A stretch of 5,668 bases of DNA from Anaerolineae bacterium. GTDB taxonomy: Bacteria > Chloroflexota > Anaerolineae > Aggregatilineales > UBA3940. The notes beneath the pieces are model-generated. The model did no database searches. It worked only from the letters and a program-made list of their open reading frames with translations, and had not been told where the DNA came from. The position numbers were made by a program, and so were the translations under genes. The stretch lies in NCBI GenBank assembly GCA_020852775.1, contig JADZAD010000015.1:1-5668 (forward strand). Reading direction: 5' to 3'. Below, piece by piece: positions 1-5,666 of this stretch; position 1 is the first letter of the stretch, and the number at the start of each line of letters is the position of its first letter.

Positions 1-1
1 C

Positions 2-619
2 CATCCGAGCCGCAAAAACATCGAACCATTATTGCGTGGCTGGAAGCTCTACCACGACCAGCATCCGGACTCAGTCCTATGGCTTCATACGCTAATTGAC
101 GCGGATCGTGGCGGAATTAACGTAACCGAACTCATTCGCACGATTGGGCTGCCCTCTGGTAGCCTCGCCTTTACCGACCAGTTTGCCTACTTCCGGGGAC
201 TGTCAGAAGCCCGGATGGCGCAGCTTTACTGGGCGGCTGACGCCCTGCTGATCCCGTCGGGAGGAGAGGGCTTCTGCGTACCGATCATCGAAGCGCAGTC
301 GTGCGGCATTCCGGTGCTGGCAACGCAGTACACCGCGATGCGCGATCACGTCGCCGCCGGAGTGCTGCTCAAGACCGACGATCCGGGGCGGTCGGGCGAT
401 TTCTACTACGTCAATAACTACGGGGGAGAGTGGTTCCGCCCGACGGCAGAGGCCATCGCGCAGGCCATCCCGGTGGTGCGCCAGATCACGGAAGACCCCA
501 AGACCGCCGAGACCGCCCGCACCTTCGCCCTGCGTTTTGACCACCAGTATGTCAGAGAACACTACTGGAAGCCGGGCTTACAGCGTATCCAGACCATCAT
601 TGAGGGAGGACTCAGGTGA
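2..619 (+). CDS. GT-B family glycosyltransferase (GT4-like), C-terminal part, cut by window edge
   Basis: Likely transfers a sugar from a nucleotide-sugar donor to an acceptor in the cytoplasm. The reading frame is open to the window's left edge, so the true start and the N-terminal acceptor-binding domain lie outside; 205 codons remain. A TTG at 32 is in frame, but homology-like sequence (HPSRKNIEPLL) already precedes it, so it is not the start. That segment resembles the R-K-N-x3-L-L opening of the Glycos_transf_1 domain, followed by P-D-S-V-L-W-L-H-T. The active-site EX7E motif is intact: GEGFCVPIIEAQSCGIPVLA, with the two glutamates encoded at 266-268 and 290-292. A helical tail (about the last 45 residues) ends the protein, as is usual for GT-B folds. 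The stop overlaps the GTG start of the methyltransferase by four bases. Fold and class are secure; sugar and acceptor are unknown. Confidence 0.9.
   Translation, partial: HPSRKNIEPLLRGWKLYHDQHPDSVLWLHTLIDADRGGINVTELIRTIGLPSGSLAFTDQFAYFRGLSEARMAQLYWAADALLIPSGGEGFCVPIIEAQSCGIPVLATQYTAMRDHVAAGVLLKTDDPGRSGDFYYVNNYGGEWFRPTAEAIAQAIPVVRQITEDPKTAETARTFALRFDHQYVREHYWKPGLQRIQTIIEGGLR
605..610 (+). promoter_or_regulatory. Ribosome binding site (GGAGGA) for the methyltransferase
   Basis: A near-consensus GGAGGA sits five bases upstream of GTG 616. This supports GTG 616 as the start over the in-frame ATG at 646, which would leave the site 35 bases away. It lies inside the last codons of the preceding glycosyltransferase. 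Confidence 0.8.
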
Positions 620-1371
620 CAGACAGTATTGACTGGCGTGAGCGCATGACAAAGGATTGGAACGAGCGGGCGCTGGATGACCCATATTTCTGGACAGTCA
701 ACAGCCGCCCGCGCTATACGTGGGAGATTGACGACTTCCTCTACACCGGGGAACAGACCTATCTGAACGAGATTGAGCCGTTCCTGCGCCGGGAGAAGCT
801 GACCCCGCCAGAGATGACGGCGGTAGAGGTCGGCTGCGGGGCGGGGCGCATGACCGTGGCGCTGGCGAAGCGGTTTAAGTACGTCACCGGGGTAGACATC
901 AGCGACGTGCTGGCGCGGCGGGCTAATGACATGCTGCAATATGCTCAGCTTGCCGACAAGGGGCACTGCGTCAAGTGCGACAACGATCTGAGTATGCTGG
1001 CTGACGGCAGCGTGGACTTTGCGACCAGCATCATCGCCCTGCAACACATCCCCGACCCAGCCCTGCAACTGGCCTACATCCGTGAGTTCGGGCGGGTGCT
1101 GCGCCCCGGCGGCGCGTTTCTGGTGATCTTCTTTGATGACTGGAACGAGTACCAGCAGCAGCAGCGGGCATGGGCGGTGCGCCGGGCCGCTAACAACGTG
1201 CTGGGCTGGGACGATCTGGCGGCACTGGAACTGCCGCGCTACGAAACCTCCATCCGTACCCCGGTCGAAGAGATGGCCCTGCTGTCCGTGCTGACTAAAG
1301 GCAAGCTGCGCCTGACGCGCACACAGGGCAAGGGCACGGAGCACTGGTGGGTGGGAGGACGCAAAGAATGA
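616..1371 (+). CDS. Class I SAM-dependent methyltransferase
   Basis: Predicted to transfer a methyl group from S-adenosylmethionine; the genes on both sides suggest a sugar or glycan as substrate, but this is inference. The 251-residue protein has a Methyltransf_11-like core. Motif I is AVEVGCGAGRMTVAL (residues 69-83), the acidic ribose-binding residue is in TGVDIS (D94), and motif IV/V-like segments are FATSIIALQHIPDP (135-148) and GRVLRPGGAFLVIF (159-172). A region of about 75 residues follows the core and ends in HWWVGGRKE; such a tail may cover the substrate site. The start is GTG, chosen because of the GGAGGA five bases upstream and the GTGA overlap with the previous stop. ATG 646 (residue 11) is a weaker alternative. 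The TGA stop overlaps the next gene's ATG. No FkbM signature or DNA-methylase motif (NPPY or PC) was seen, so DNA base methylation is unlikely. Confidence 0.9.
   Translation: MTDSIDWRERMTKDWNERALDDPYFWTVNSRPRYTWEIDDFLYTGEQTYLNEIEPFLRREKLTPPEMTAVEVGCGAGRMTVALAKRFKYVTGVDISDVLARRANDMLQYAQLADKGHCVKCDNDLSMLADGSVDFATSIIALQHIPDPALQLAYIREFGRVLRPGGAFLVIFFDDWNEYQQQQRAWAVRRAANNVLGWDDLAALELPRYETSIRTPVEEMALLSVLTKGKLRLTRTQGKGTEHWWVGGRKE
1353..1359 (+). promoter_or_regulatory. Ribosome binding site (GGGAGGA) for second glycosyltransferase
   Basis: GGGAGGA lies eight bases before ATG 1368. It fixes the start at 1368. The in-frame GTG at 1347 would put this site inside the coding sequence. Confidence 0.8.
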
Positions 1372-2390
1372 CACAGGTCACATGGGTCGGGCGTTTCGAT
1401 GGACACGCCGCCTACCACCAGATCAACCGGGAACTGAGCCGTCACCTCAATCGGGAGGGCTGGACAGTGATTCGCTGGCTGCACCACGACGGCCCGGACA
1501 TCACCAGCCTGACGCCATTCCTGCTATCCTGCACCTATCCACCGCAACCGCTCCAGCGGCGGCACGAGCACAACCTGATCCTCTCGACGTGGGAGTTTGC
1601 CGGGGAATACGGCGTGCCGCGCTCCTTTCTGGAAGTCTTTCGCCAGTACGATCTGGTGCTGGCGATGTGCGAACAGGCACAGGAGGCGTTCAGCGCCGCC
1701 CTGCCAGAGGTGCCCGTACTGGCCCTGCCACTGGGAGTAGACACGGTGGACTACCATCCCAGAGGGGCCTACTTTGATGTGGGCGAGCTACTGGGACGGG
1801 ATCGGCGCGACGATGAGACTATCCTGCTGTACGTGGGAGGAACTGACCCGCGCCACGGCTACCAGCGGCTGCCCGCCATCATGGAGGCGCTGGGAGAGAA
1901 CTATACCCTGCTGGCAAAGGTCGGGAGCTACTATCCGACCGATGGCATGGCGCATCCGCGTATCCATCTCATTACGCACGATTACGACAGCCTGTCGCTG
2001 CTCTACCGCACGGCTGACCTCCTGCTGCATCCGGCGCTGGCGGTCGCGCCCAGCCTGCCTGTGATGGAAGCCCTGTGCTGCGGCCTGCCCGTGGTCTCGG
2101 CGGCCCTCCCGGCGGTGCTGGAAACCCGCGAGCGGGCGCTGCGGGGCGGGATGCCCCGTCAGGCGATGCGGCTGGCCGCCTGCCGTCTGGCCCCGGCGGG
2201 GCTGCATCATATCCATCCGGACTGTGACCCGTACTGGTGGGATTACGAGATCGACGATCTGGTGCAGGCCGTGCGGGAGATGGCCGATGACCTGCCCGCA
2301 GATCGCACATGGGGCAACGCGGTTGGCGAAGAACTGGACTGGGGACACACGGCAGAAAACTTGGCCGACCTGCTGCGAAGGATGCGCTGA
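1368..2390 (+). CDS. GT-B glycosyltransferase (GT4-like) with degenerate EX7E motif
   Basis: A second predicted GT-B sugar transferase, 340 residues from ATG 1368. That start gives an ATGA overlap with the methyltransferase stop. The N-terminal Rossmann-like domain includes WVGRFDGHAAYHQINREL (residues 6-23) and a strand-helix unit DLVLAMCEQAQEAF (95-108). The linker ends in LPLGVDTVDYHP (120-131), the usual GVD-x-(4)-P bridge to the donor domain. The donor domain contains ILLYVGGTDPRHGYQRLP (152-169), LLAKVGS (181-187) and LLYRTADLLLHPALAVAPSL (211-230), followed by PVMEALCCGLPVV (231-243). The second glutamate of EX7E is present (E234), but the position of the first holds valine (V226), with VAPS in place of the usual E-G-F/C-G. 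The remaining fold looks intact, so this may be a variant enzyme or a catalytically impaired partner. It is one base away from the next gene. Substrate unknown. Confidence 0.87.
   Translation: MTQVTWVGRFDGHAAYHQINRELSRHLNREGWTVIRWLHHDGPDITSLTPFLLSCTYPPQPLQRRHEHNLILSTWEFAGEYGVPRSFLEVFRQYDLVLAMCEQAQEAFSAALPEVPVLALPLGVDTVDYHPRGAYFDVGELLGRDRRDDETILLYVGGTDPRHGYQRLPAIMEALGENYTLLAKVGSYYPTDGMAHPRIHLITHDYDSLSLLYRTADLLLHPALAVAPSLPVMEALCCGLPVVSAALPAVLETRERALRGGMPRQAMRLAACRLAPAGLHHIHPDCDPYWWDYEIDDLVQAVREMADDLPADRTWGNAVGEELDWGHTAENLADLLRRMR
2378..2382 (+). promoter_or_regulatory. Ribosome binding site (AAGGA) for GT2 gene
   Basis: AAGGA inside the last codons of the previous gene, nine bases before ATG 2392. 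It supports this start rather than an upstream in-frame one near 2224, which would overlap the previous gene by about 167 bases. Confidence 0.65.
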
Positions 2391-2391
2391 T

Positions 2392-3093
2392 ATGATCTCG
2401 CTGCTGATCCTGACCTGCAACCGCAAGGGAATGGTAATTCGCTCGCTGCGCTCGCTGCTGCGGGTGCTGTACCAGCGAGAGGACGTGGAGGCGATCATTC
2501 TGGACAATGCCTCCAGCGACGGCACGGCAGAATGGCTGACCACGACCGCGCTGCGCGAAAAGCCCTTACAGGGGCGCTTGCGGGTGCTGCTCTCGGCCTT
2601 CAATCTGGGGGTCGTGGGCGGACGCGAGCTACTGGTGGAGCAGGCACGGGGAGAGACGCTGGTGTTTCTGGACTCCGATGTGGTTGCCCTGCAAGACGAC
2701 TGGCTGGAGCGCCTGATGGCCCCGCTGGCTGACCCCACGGTCGGCCTGTGCGGCCCCGGCGGGCACTGGGTGCTGCCGGGCTGGAAGTGGTTTGACAGCA
2801 TCGAGCCGGGGTACACCGGGGAGGTGGATGTTATCTCCGGGTATGCGCAGGCGTTTCGCAAGGCTGACCTTGATGGGTTCAGCTTTGACTGGTCGTACTA
2901 CCCCTACTGGATAGAGGACAGCGACCAGTGCCTGTGGCTGCGCGAGCAGGGCAAGCGGATTGTCTGCACCGGGGATGTCGGGCTATCGCACCTGTATCAG
3001 GGCAGCGGCGACGACGGGCGCGGGCCGCAGAAGATGGCCTACCTTGCCCGCAAGTATCGCGGCAAGGGGCTGATACGCGCCGAACGGGAATAA
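2392..3093 (+). CDS. GT-A family 2 glycosyltransferase
   Basis: Predicted inverting sugar transferase using a nucleotide-sugar donor and a divalent metal. The 233-residue protein carries the ordered GT2 signatures. The first strand is ISLLILTCNR (residues 2-11), the nucleotide-binding loop is IILDNASSDGTAEWL (35-49), and NLGVVGGRELL (71-81) matches the common N-x-G-x3-G-x-N/R element. The metal-binding DXD is in VFLDSDVV (D94, D96). A likely catalytic-base segment is YWIEDSDQCLWLREQG (172-187, with E175/D176), and GLSHLYQGSG (197-206) supplies the late histidine (H200). No membrane segments are apparent, so it is likely cytosolic. The length is typical of a stand-alone catalytic domain. The start was placed at ATG 2392, one base after the preceding stop, because the GT2 fold begins right there. 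It is the last gene of the operon and a terminator follows its stop directly. Confidence 0.92.
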   Translation: MISLLILTCNRKGMVIRSLRSLLRVLYQREDVEAIILDNASSDGTAEWLTTTALREKPLQGRLRVLLSAFNLGVVGGRELLVEQARGETLVFLDSDVVALQDDWLERLMAPLADPTVGLCGPGGHWVLPGWKWFDSIEPGYTGEVDVISGYAQAFRKADLDGFSFDWSYYPYWIEDSDQCLWLREQGKRIVCTGDVGLSHLYQGSGDDGRGPQKMAYLARKYRGKGLIRAERE

Positions 3094-3094
3094 A

Positions 3095-3120
3095 AAGAGG
3101 CCGGGGAAACCCGGCCTCTT
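3095..3120. terminator. Bidirectional intrinsic terminator between converging operons
   Basis: A perfect 11-bp inverted repeat (AAGAGGCCGGG and its complement) closes on a GAAA tetraloop. On the plus strand it begins one base after the GT2 stop and is followed by GCTTTTCC. On the minus strand its end runs into five T's in a row, beginning inside the stem. It should therefore stop both the glycan operon and the capsid operon, whose last stop codon is 20 bases away. Confidence 0.9.
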
Positions 3121-3139
3121 GCTTTTCCGCTGGGGAAAA

Positions 3140-3580
3140 CTAGCTGATCTCGGCGAACGCCACGAAGTCAGTGGTCGCGTTGCTGACCGGGAGGTTGCGC
3201 GGCTCGCTGAGCACCGCCACGCAGGAGATTACCTCGGTGCCTGCCGGGGTCATGTACACGGTCACATGGGTGTAACCGCTGGACAGGTCTTCGTCACGCA
3301 CTTCGATGCCGCCGACCATACCAGCTGCCGTCGCGGCAGCGAAGGTCTTGCCGCTGGTCACCGCCGTGGTGAGTTCCTGCGCGTCCGTACCGGCATCATC
3401 CTTCGCTTCGTAGACCTCCACCACAACCGCGTTGGAGATGTCCGCATCGACTGCCGGGATGAAGGTCACCCGACGGAAGTTGCCTTTCGCCAGACCGATG
3501 TAGCTACCCCACGTCACCGAGCCGATGGACACCGGGGGAACCACAGGGCGAATGGCGTTTGCCTCAAGAAAAGTACGCAT
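3140..3580 (-). CDS. Small phage structural-type protein downstream of the capsid gene
   Basis: A 146-residue protein with no recognised enzyme motif, signal peptide or membrane segment. It begins MRTFLEANAIRPVVPPVSIG, followed by alternating beta-strand-like segments: NFRRVTFIPAVDA (34-46), AVVVEVYEAKDDAGTDAQEL (51-70) and GYTHVTVYMTPA (102-113). An N-terminal arm, a D-Y/S-Y-I-G-L-like strand and a V-E-V-x-E/Q-A-x-D-x-x-G-T-D segment resemble the roughly 150-residue proteins that many tailed phages encode just after the major capsid gene. These are usually annotated as structural, head or decoration proteins. This is recalled family resemblance, not a search result. Position after the capsid gene, a shared ribosome-binding leader and a downstream terminator all fit a virion protein made in quantity. 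A decoration or head-completion role is inference. ATG 3580 is supported by AGAGGAG eight bases upstream. Confidence 0.82.
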   Translation of the reverse strand: MRTFLEANAIRPVVPPVSIGSVTWGSYIGLAKGNFRRVTFIPAVDADISNAVVVEVYEAKDDAGTDAQELTTAVTSGKTFAAATAAGMVGGIEVRDEDLSSGYTHVTVYMTPAGTEVISCVAVLSEPRNLPVSNATTDFVAFAEIS

Positions 3581-3588
3581 AGCCTTTG

Positions 3589-3595
3589 CTCCTCT
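3589..3595 (-). promoter_or_regulatory. Ribosome binding site (AGAGGAG) for the 146-residue protein
   Basis: Strong Shine-Dalgarno eight bases before ATG 3580. The whole GAGGAG-to-ATG leader closely matches the one before the capsid gene. Confidence 0.85.
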
Positions 3596-3615
3596 TACAA
3601 CTAAGCAGAAGTAAT

Positions 3616-3642
3616 GAGCGGGCCGCCGGAGCGGCCCTGCTC
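3616..3642 (-). terminator. GC-rich bulged hairpin between capsid gene and next gene; weak terminator or processing site
   Basis: An 11-bp stem (GAGC plus GGGCCGC pairing with GCGGCCC plus GCTC) has one unpaired base in the 3631-3642 arm and a four-base loop. On the minus strand it lies about 13 bases after the capsid stop and 35 bases before the next start. The bases after it on that strand read ATTACTTCTGCTT, which is T-rich but not a clean U-tract. It could be a partial terminator, or a 3' stabiliser or processing site that lets the capsid be expressed more than the next gene. Confidence 0.55.
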
Positions 3643-3655
3643 AATCAGTGTCACA

Positions 3656-5611
3656 CTAGGCGACGGTGACCTCACGAACGTCGGTCAGGACTTCGATGCT
3701 TTCCGGATGACGGACGGCGAAGTCAGCGCGGATGATGGCGCGAATCCACGTCTGGTCATACTCGAAGCTCGTGCCCGCGACATCGGACGCCACGATTTCG
3801 ATGGTCTTACGCATTCCGACAACCAGATCACGCCAGTGACCGAAGAAGACATCGGTCTCTGCCGGGCTGCCTGCCTTCGCAACGGCGGTGCTGGTTGCCC
3901 AGCGGTAGCCGAGCAGGGTATCGGGCACGACGCCGACAGCGGCGTTCAGGCCGACACCTGCGAAGACGAACTGGCCCGCCGTATCCTGCAACAGACGGAA
4001 GGCGTTCTTGTCACGCGGGTGGAGAATCCACTGGCTGGTCTCATCCATGCGGACGTTCTGCTCTTCCACGCGGGTGACAGCAGACACCAGATCGTCAATG
4101 CCGGGAGCGGCGTTGAGCGCGGTCTTGGTTACGTCGGGCATGTAGTAGATGCCGATTGGCTCTCCAGCGCCGCCAGTACCGTATAGCACGGTAGAGTCGA
4201 ACTTGTCGGCGAGCGTCCGCACCAGATCGTCGCGAATGAAGGCGTCCACGTCCGGTGTGGCGTCGTCCAGCAGTTCGTTGGAGACCTTGACCAGCGCGGC
4301 GAGCTTCTTGGCGGTCAACTGAATCTGGCCCAGTGTGGGCTGCGAATCGGTGATCTGCGCGTTTTCGCCGACCCAGTACGCGGTGCTGCTGCCCGTCTGG
4401 CGCGGCACGATCAGGGTGTCGCGGTTCATGGGCATCATGGTGACGAGCGATTCGACGCTCCCGGCGCTGTCCGGCTTGCTCATAAAAAGCGACTGCGCCC
4501 GCAGGAGTTCGATGATCTCATCGGCGTACTGCGGCGGAACCAGATAGCCGCCAGAGGTATCGGGGTTGATCCCCAGCGCCTTGTAGCTGCTCTTGGTGCG
4601 GCGGTCGTACTTCGCGAGCAGGGGGGTATTGCGGGTCTTCACAGCCTTGATGAAGTGGCTGAGCGATTCCGGCTCTGCTTCGCGGTTGTAGTTGATGTTG
4701 ACGCTGGGCACACCGGACTTCGTTGCCGACATGCCGCGCCGTGCGGGAAGATTGCCCATCAGTCGTTTCACCTCTTTCCGAACAATGCTCTGGGTGTTGG
4801 CAGCCTTACGGGTTGCCAGCCTCTGAGCCTTGCGGCGGGCAGCGGCCTTACGACCGTTTGCAAGCAGGGCGGCAGCCTTGCGGCGAGCGGAGCGGCGGGC
4901 GGACTTGCGGCGGGCCGAGAGCAGCGCCCCACGCGGGTCGCCCAGTTCCTCGTAGCCTTCCATGAAGTCCTCATCACCGATCAGGTCGTCCTCTTCCATG
5001 TACTCGTCGCCGGGGAACAGGTCGCCTTCCTCAAGGAAGTCTTCCTCATCCATCAGCAGCGCGTCATCCAGCAGGTCGTCCTCTTCGATGTAATCCTCAC
5101 CGTACATCTCGGCAAGGTCTTCCTCATCGTCCTCAAGGAAGTCCTCTTCGAGTTCGTCCTCTTCAAGGAAGTCTTCCTCGTCTTCCTCAAGGAAGTCCTC
5201 TTCGAGTTCGTCCTCTTCAAGGAAGTCTTCTTCGCCGTCTTCCTCAAGGAAGTCCTCTTCACCGGGGATGGTGTCTTCTTCCATGAAGTCTTCGGCATAG
5301 GGGTCGGCCTTGCGGGTGCGACGGCGCAGACGGCTTACGCGCTTGAGGGCGCTGTCCACGATCAGCCCGGCGAGCGCATTGACTGCATCGTCGCGATGAA
5401 TACCGATAGCCGGAGCCGCCTGTTCCGCGATGGGCAGAACTAGTTCTTCCAGCTTACGAGCGGCGTTCGAGCCAGAGGTGGTGTCAGCGCCTTTTGCCAG
5501 CGCCTTCAGCCCCTTGATCGAAACACCCTTGACGGCAGCCGCCATATCCGCGTCCCAGTGGGACTGGAGAAATGCGCGGAGGCGGCGTGCCTGTGACTTA
5601 GTTAGCTGCAT
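3656..5611 (-). CDS. HK97-fold major capsid protein with long charged N-terminal extension
   Basis: Forms the icosahedral head shell. The 651-residue protein has four parts: a helical N-terminal region (1-101), an acidic repeat block (102-225), a basic block (227-292) and a shell domain (about 350-651). The shell domain matches the HK97 Phage_capsid family. DTSGGYLVPPQYADEIIELL (351-370) is the N-arm and first helix, and VPRQTGSSTAYWVGENAQI (402-420) lies in the E-loop region. LTAKKLAALVKVSNELLDD (432-450) and the helix ending near LYGTGGAGEPIGI (476-488) are the spine region. FFGHWRDLVVGMRKTIEI (589-606) and WIRAIIRADFAVRHPESI (622-639) are the C-terminal signature. The shell part is about the size of mature HK97 gp5 (282 residues), whereas HK97's removed delta domain is only about 100 residues. 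The start at ATG 5611 follows TGAGGAG by eight bases. The N-terminal region is probably scaffold, possibly removed by a protease encoded outside the window; no cleavage site can be proven. Confidence 0.93.
   Translation of the reverse strand: MQLTKSQARRLRAFLQSHWDADMAAAVKGVSIKGLKALAKGADTTSGSNAARKLEELVLPIAEQAAPAIGIHRDDAVNALAGLIVDSALKRVSRLRRRTRKADPYAEDFMEEDTIPGEEDFLEEDGEEDFLEEDELEEDFLEEDEEDFLEEDELEEDFLEDDEEDLAEMYGEDYIEEDDLLDDALLMDEEDFLEEGDLFPGDEYMEEDDLIGDEDFMEGYEELGDPRGALLSARRKSARRSARRKAAALLANGRKAAARRKAQRLATRKAANTQSIVRKEVKRLMGNLPARRGMSATKSGVPSVNINYNREAEPESLSHFIKAVKTRNTPLLAKYDRRTKSSYKALGINPDTSGGYLVPPQYADEIIELLRAQSLFMSKPDSAGSVESLVTMMPMNRDTLIVPRQTGSSTAYWVGENAQITDSQPTLGQIQLTAKKLAALVKVSNELLDDATPDVDAFIRDDLVRTLADKFDSTVLYGTGGAGEPIGIYYMPDVTKTALNAAPGIDDLVSAVTRVEEQNVRMDETSQWILHPRDKNAFRLLQDTAGQFVFAGVGLNAAVGVVPDTLLGYRWATSTAVAKAGSPAETDVFFGHWRDLVVGMRKTIEIVASDVAGTSFEYDQTWIRAIIRADFAVRHPESIEVLTDVREVTVA
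4736..4933 (-). other. Basic Arg/Lys/Ala-rich block in capsid protein (residues 227-292)
   Basis: By direct count, 23 of 66 residues are Lys or Arg and only one is acidic (E280). It contains spaced repeats such as SARRKSARRSARRKAAALL and GRKAAARRKAQRLATRKAA, which look helical with the positive charge spread around the helix. The composition resembles nucleic-acid-binding tails. It follows the acidic block after a single proline and precedes the shell domain, so it could pair with the acidic block, line the inner shell or contact DNA. Confidence 0.85.
4937..5308 (-). repeat. Acidic D-F/Y-L/M/I-E-E-D repeat block in capsid protein (residues 102-225)
   Basis: By count, 70 of 124 residues are Asp/Glu and none is Lys/Arg. 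About ten copies of an octamer with consensus x-E-D-[FY]-[LMI]-E-E-D are recognisable, starting near residues 106, 118, 127, 137, 145, 155, 171, 189, 201 and 212. The central five are nearly identical (EEDFLEED), the outer ones diverged (for example AEDFMEED, GEDYIEED, DEDFMEG). One aromatic and one aliphatic residue set in acid is a typical short docking-motif layout. Likely disordered or weakly helical. Confidence 0.9.
5131..5234 (-). repeat. 54-bp tandem DNA repeat inside the acidic block
   Basis: Bases 5131-5180 and 5185-5234 match at 49 of 50 positions with a 54-base period, equal to 18 codons, so a copy can be lost or gained without breaking the frame. A third partial copy (19 bases) begins at 5242. 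Near identity at silent positions points to recent duplication rather than convergent amino-acid selection alone. Confidence 0.88.
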
Positions 5612-5666
5612 AGCCGTTTCTCCTCAGTTTCTGAACGATCTTGCTAACTTGTGTTGCCTGTACAAC
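5598..5666 (-). CDS. Possible C-terminal end of an upstream gene overlapping the capsid start
   Basis: One minus-strand frame is open from the window edge to a TAA at 5598-5600. It encodes 22 residues (VVQATQVSKIVQKLRRNGYAAN) and would overlap the capsid start by 14 bases. The composition looks like a helical protein tail. A second frame is open to a TGA at 5624-5626 inside the ribosome binding site. The stretch is locally AT-richer than the rest, so it could instead be leader or promoter DNA. Only the sequence beyond the window decides; the product is unknown, though protease or portal genes usually lie on this side of capsid genes. Confidence 0.28.
   Translation of the reverse strand, partial: VVQATQVSKIVQKLRRNGYAAN
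5620..5626 (-). promoter_or_regulatory. Ribosome binding site (TGAGGAG) for the capsid gene
   Basis: Strong Shine-Dalgarno eight bases before ATG 5611. It has the same spacing and nearly the same leader (GAGGAG, eight bases ending GGCT, then ATGC) as the downstream structural gene. Confidence 0.85.

Noticed and set aside
562..1374. 270-codon minus-strand open frame under the methyltransferase
   Set aside because: It mirrors the methyltransferase almost exactly; the plus strand carries clear SAM-binding motifs and a ribosome binding site.
2224..2391. Longer N-terminus for the GT2 gene
   Set aside because: It would overlap the upstream gene by about 167 bases, and the added residues are its out-of-frame reading. 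The GT2 fold starts at ATG 2392 with AAGGA before it.
1788..2861. 357-codon minus-strand open frame under the two transferase genes
   Set aside because: It spans two convincing plus-strand genes and their junction, is rich in Arg/Ser/Pro/Gln as expected for a GC-rich shadow, and shows no domain motif.
3647..3657. Short palindrome AGTGTCACACT at the capsid stop codon
   Set aside because: Five-base arms with one central base are too short to call an operator without a second copy, and none was seen.
5053..5298. Out-of-frame 81-codon minus-strand reading of the repeat giving a Lys/Arg/Ser/Thr-rich protein
   Set aside because: It follows automatically from shifting the GAAGAC-rich repeat by one base. 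No Shine-Dalgarno precedes its ATG and no slippery site was seen that would fuse it to the capsid frame.
4937..5308. CRISPR-like or regulatory DNA repeat array
   Set aside because: Repeats have no unique spacers of constant size, keep a codon period and encode a coherent acidic motif, so they are coding repeats.
4655..5443. 262-codon plus-strand open frame opposite the acidic repeats
   Set aside because: It is the complement of GAA/GAC/CTC-type codons, giving repeated LKEVLFEFVLFKEVF. It has no ribosome binding site and lies antisense to a well-supported capsid gene.
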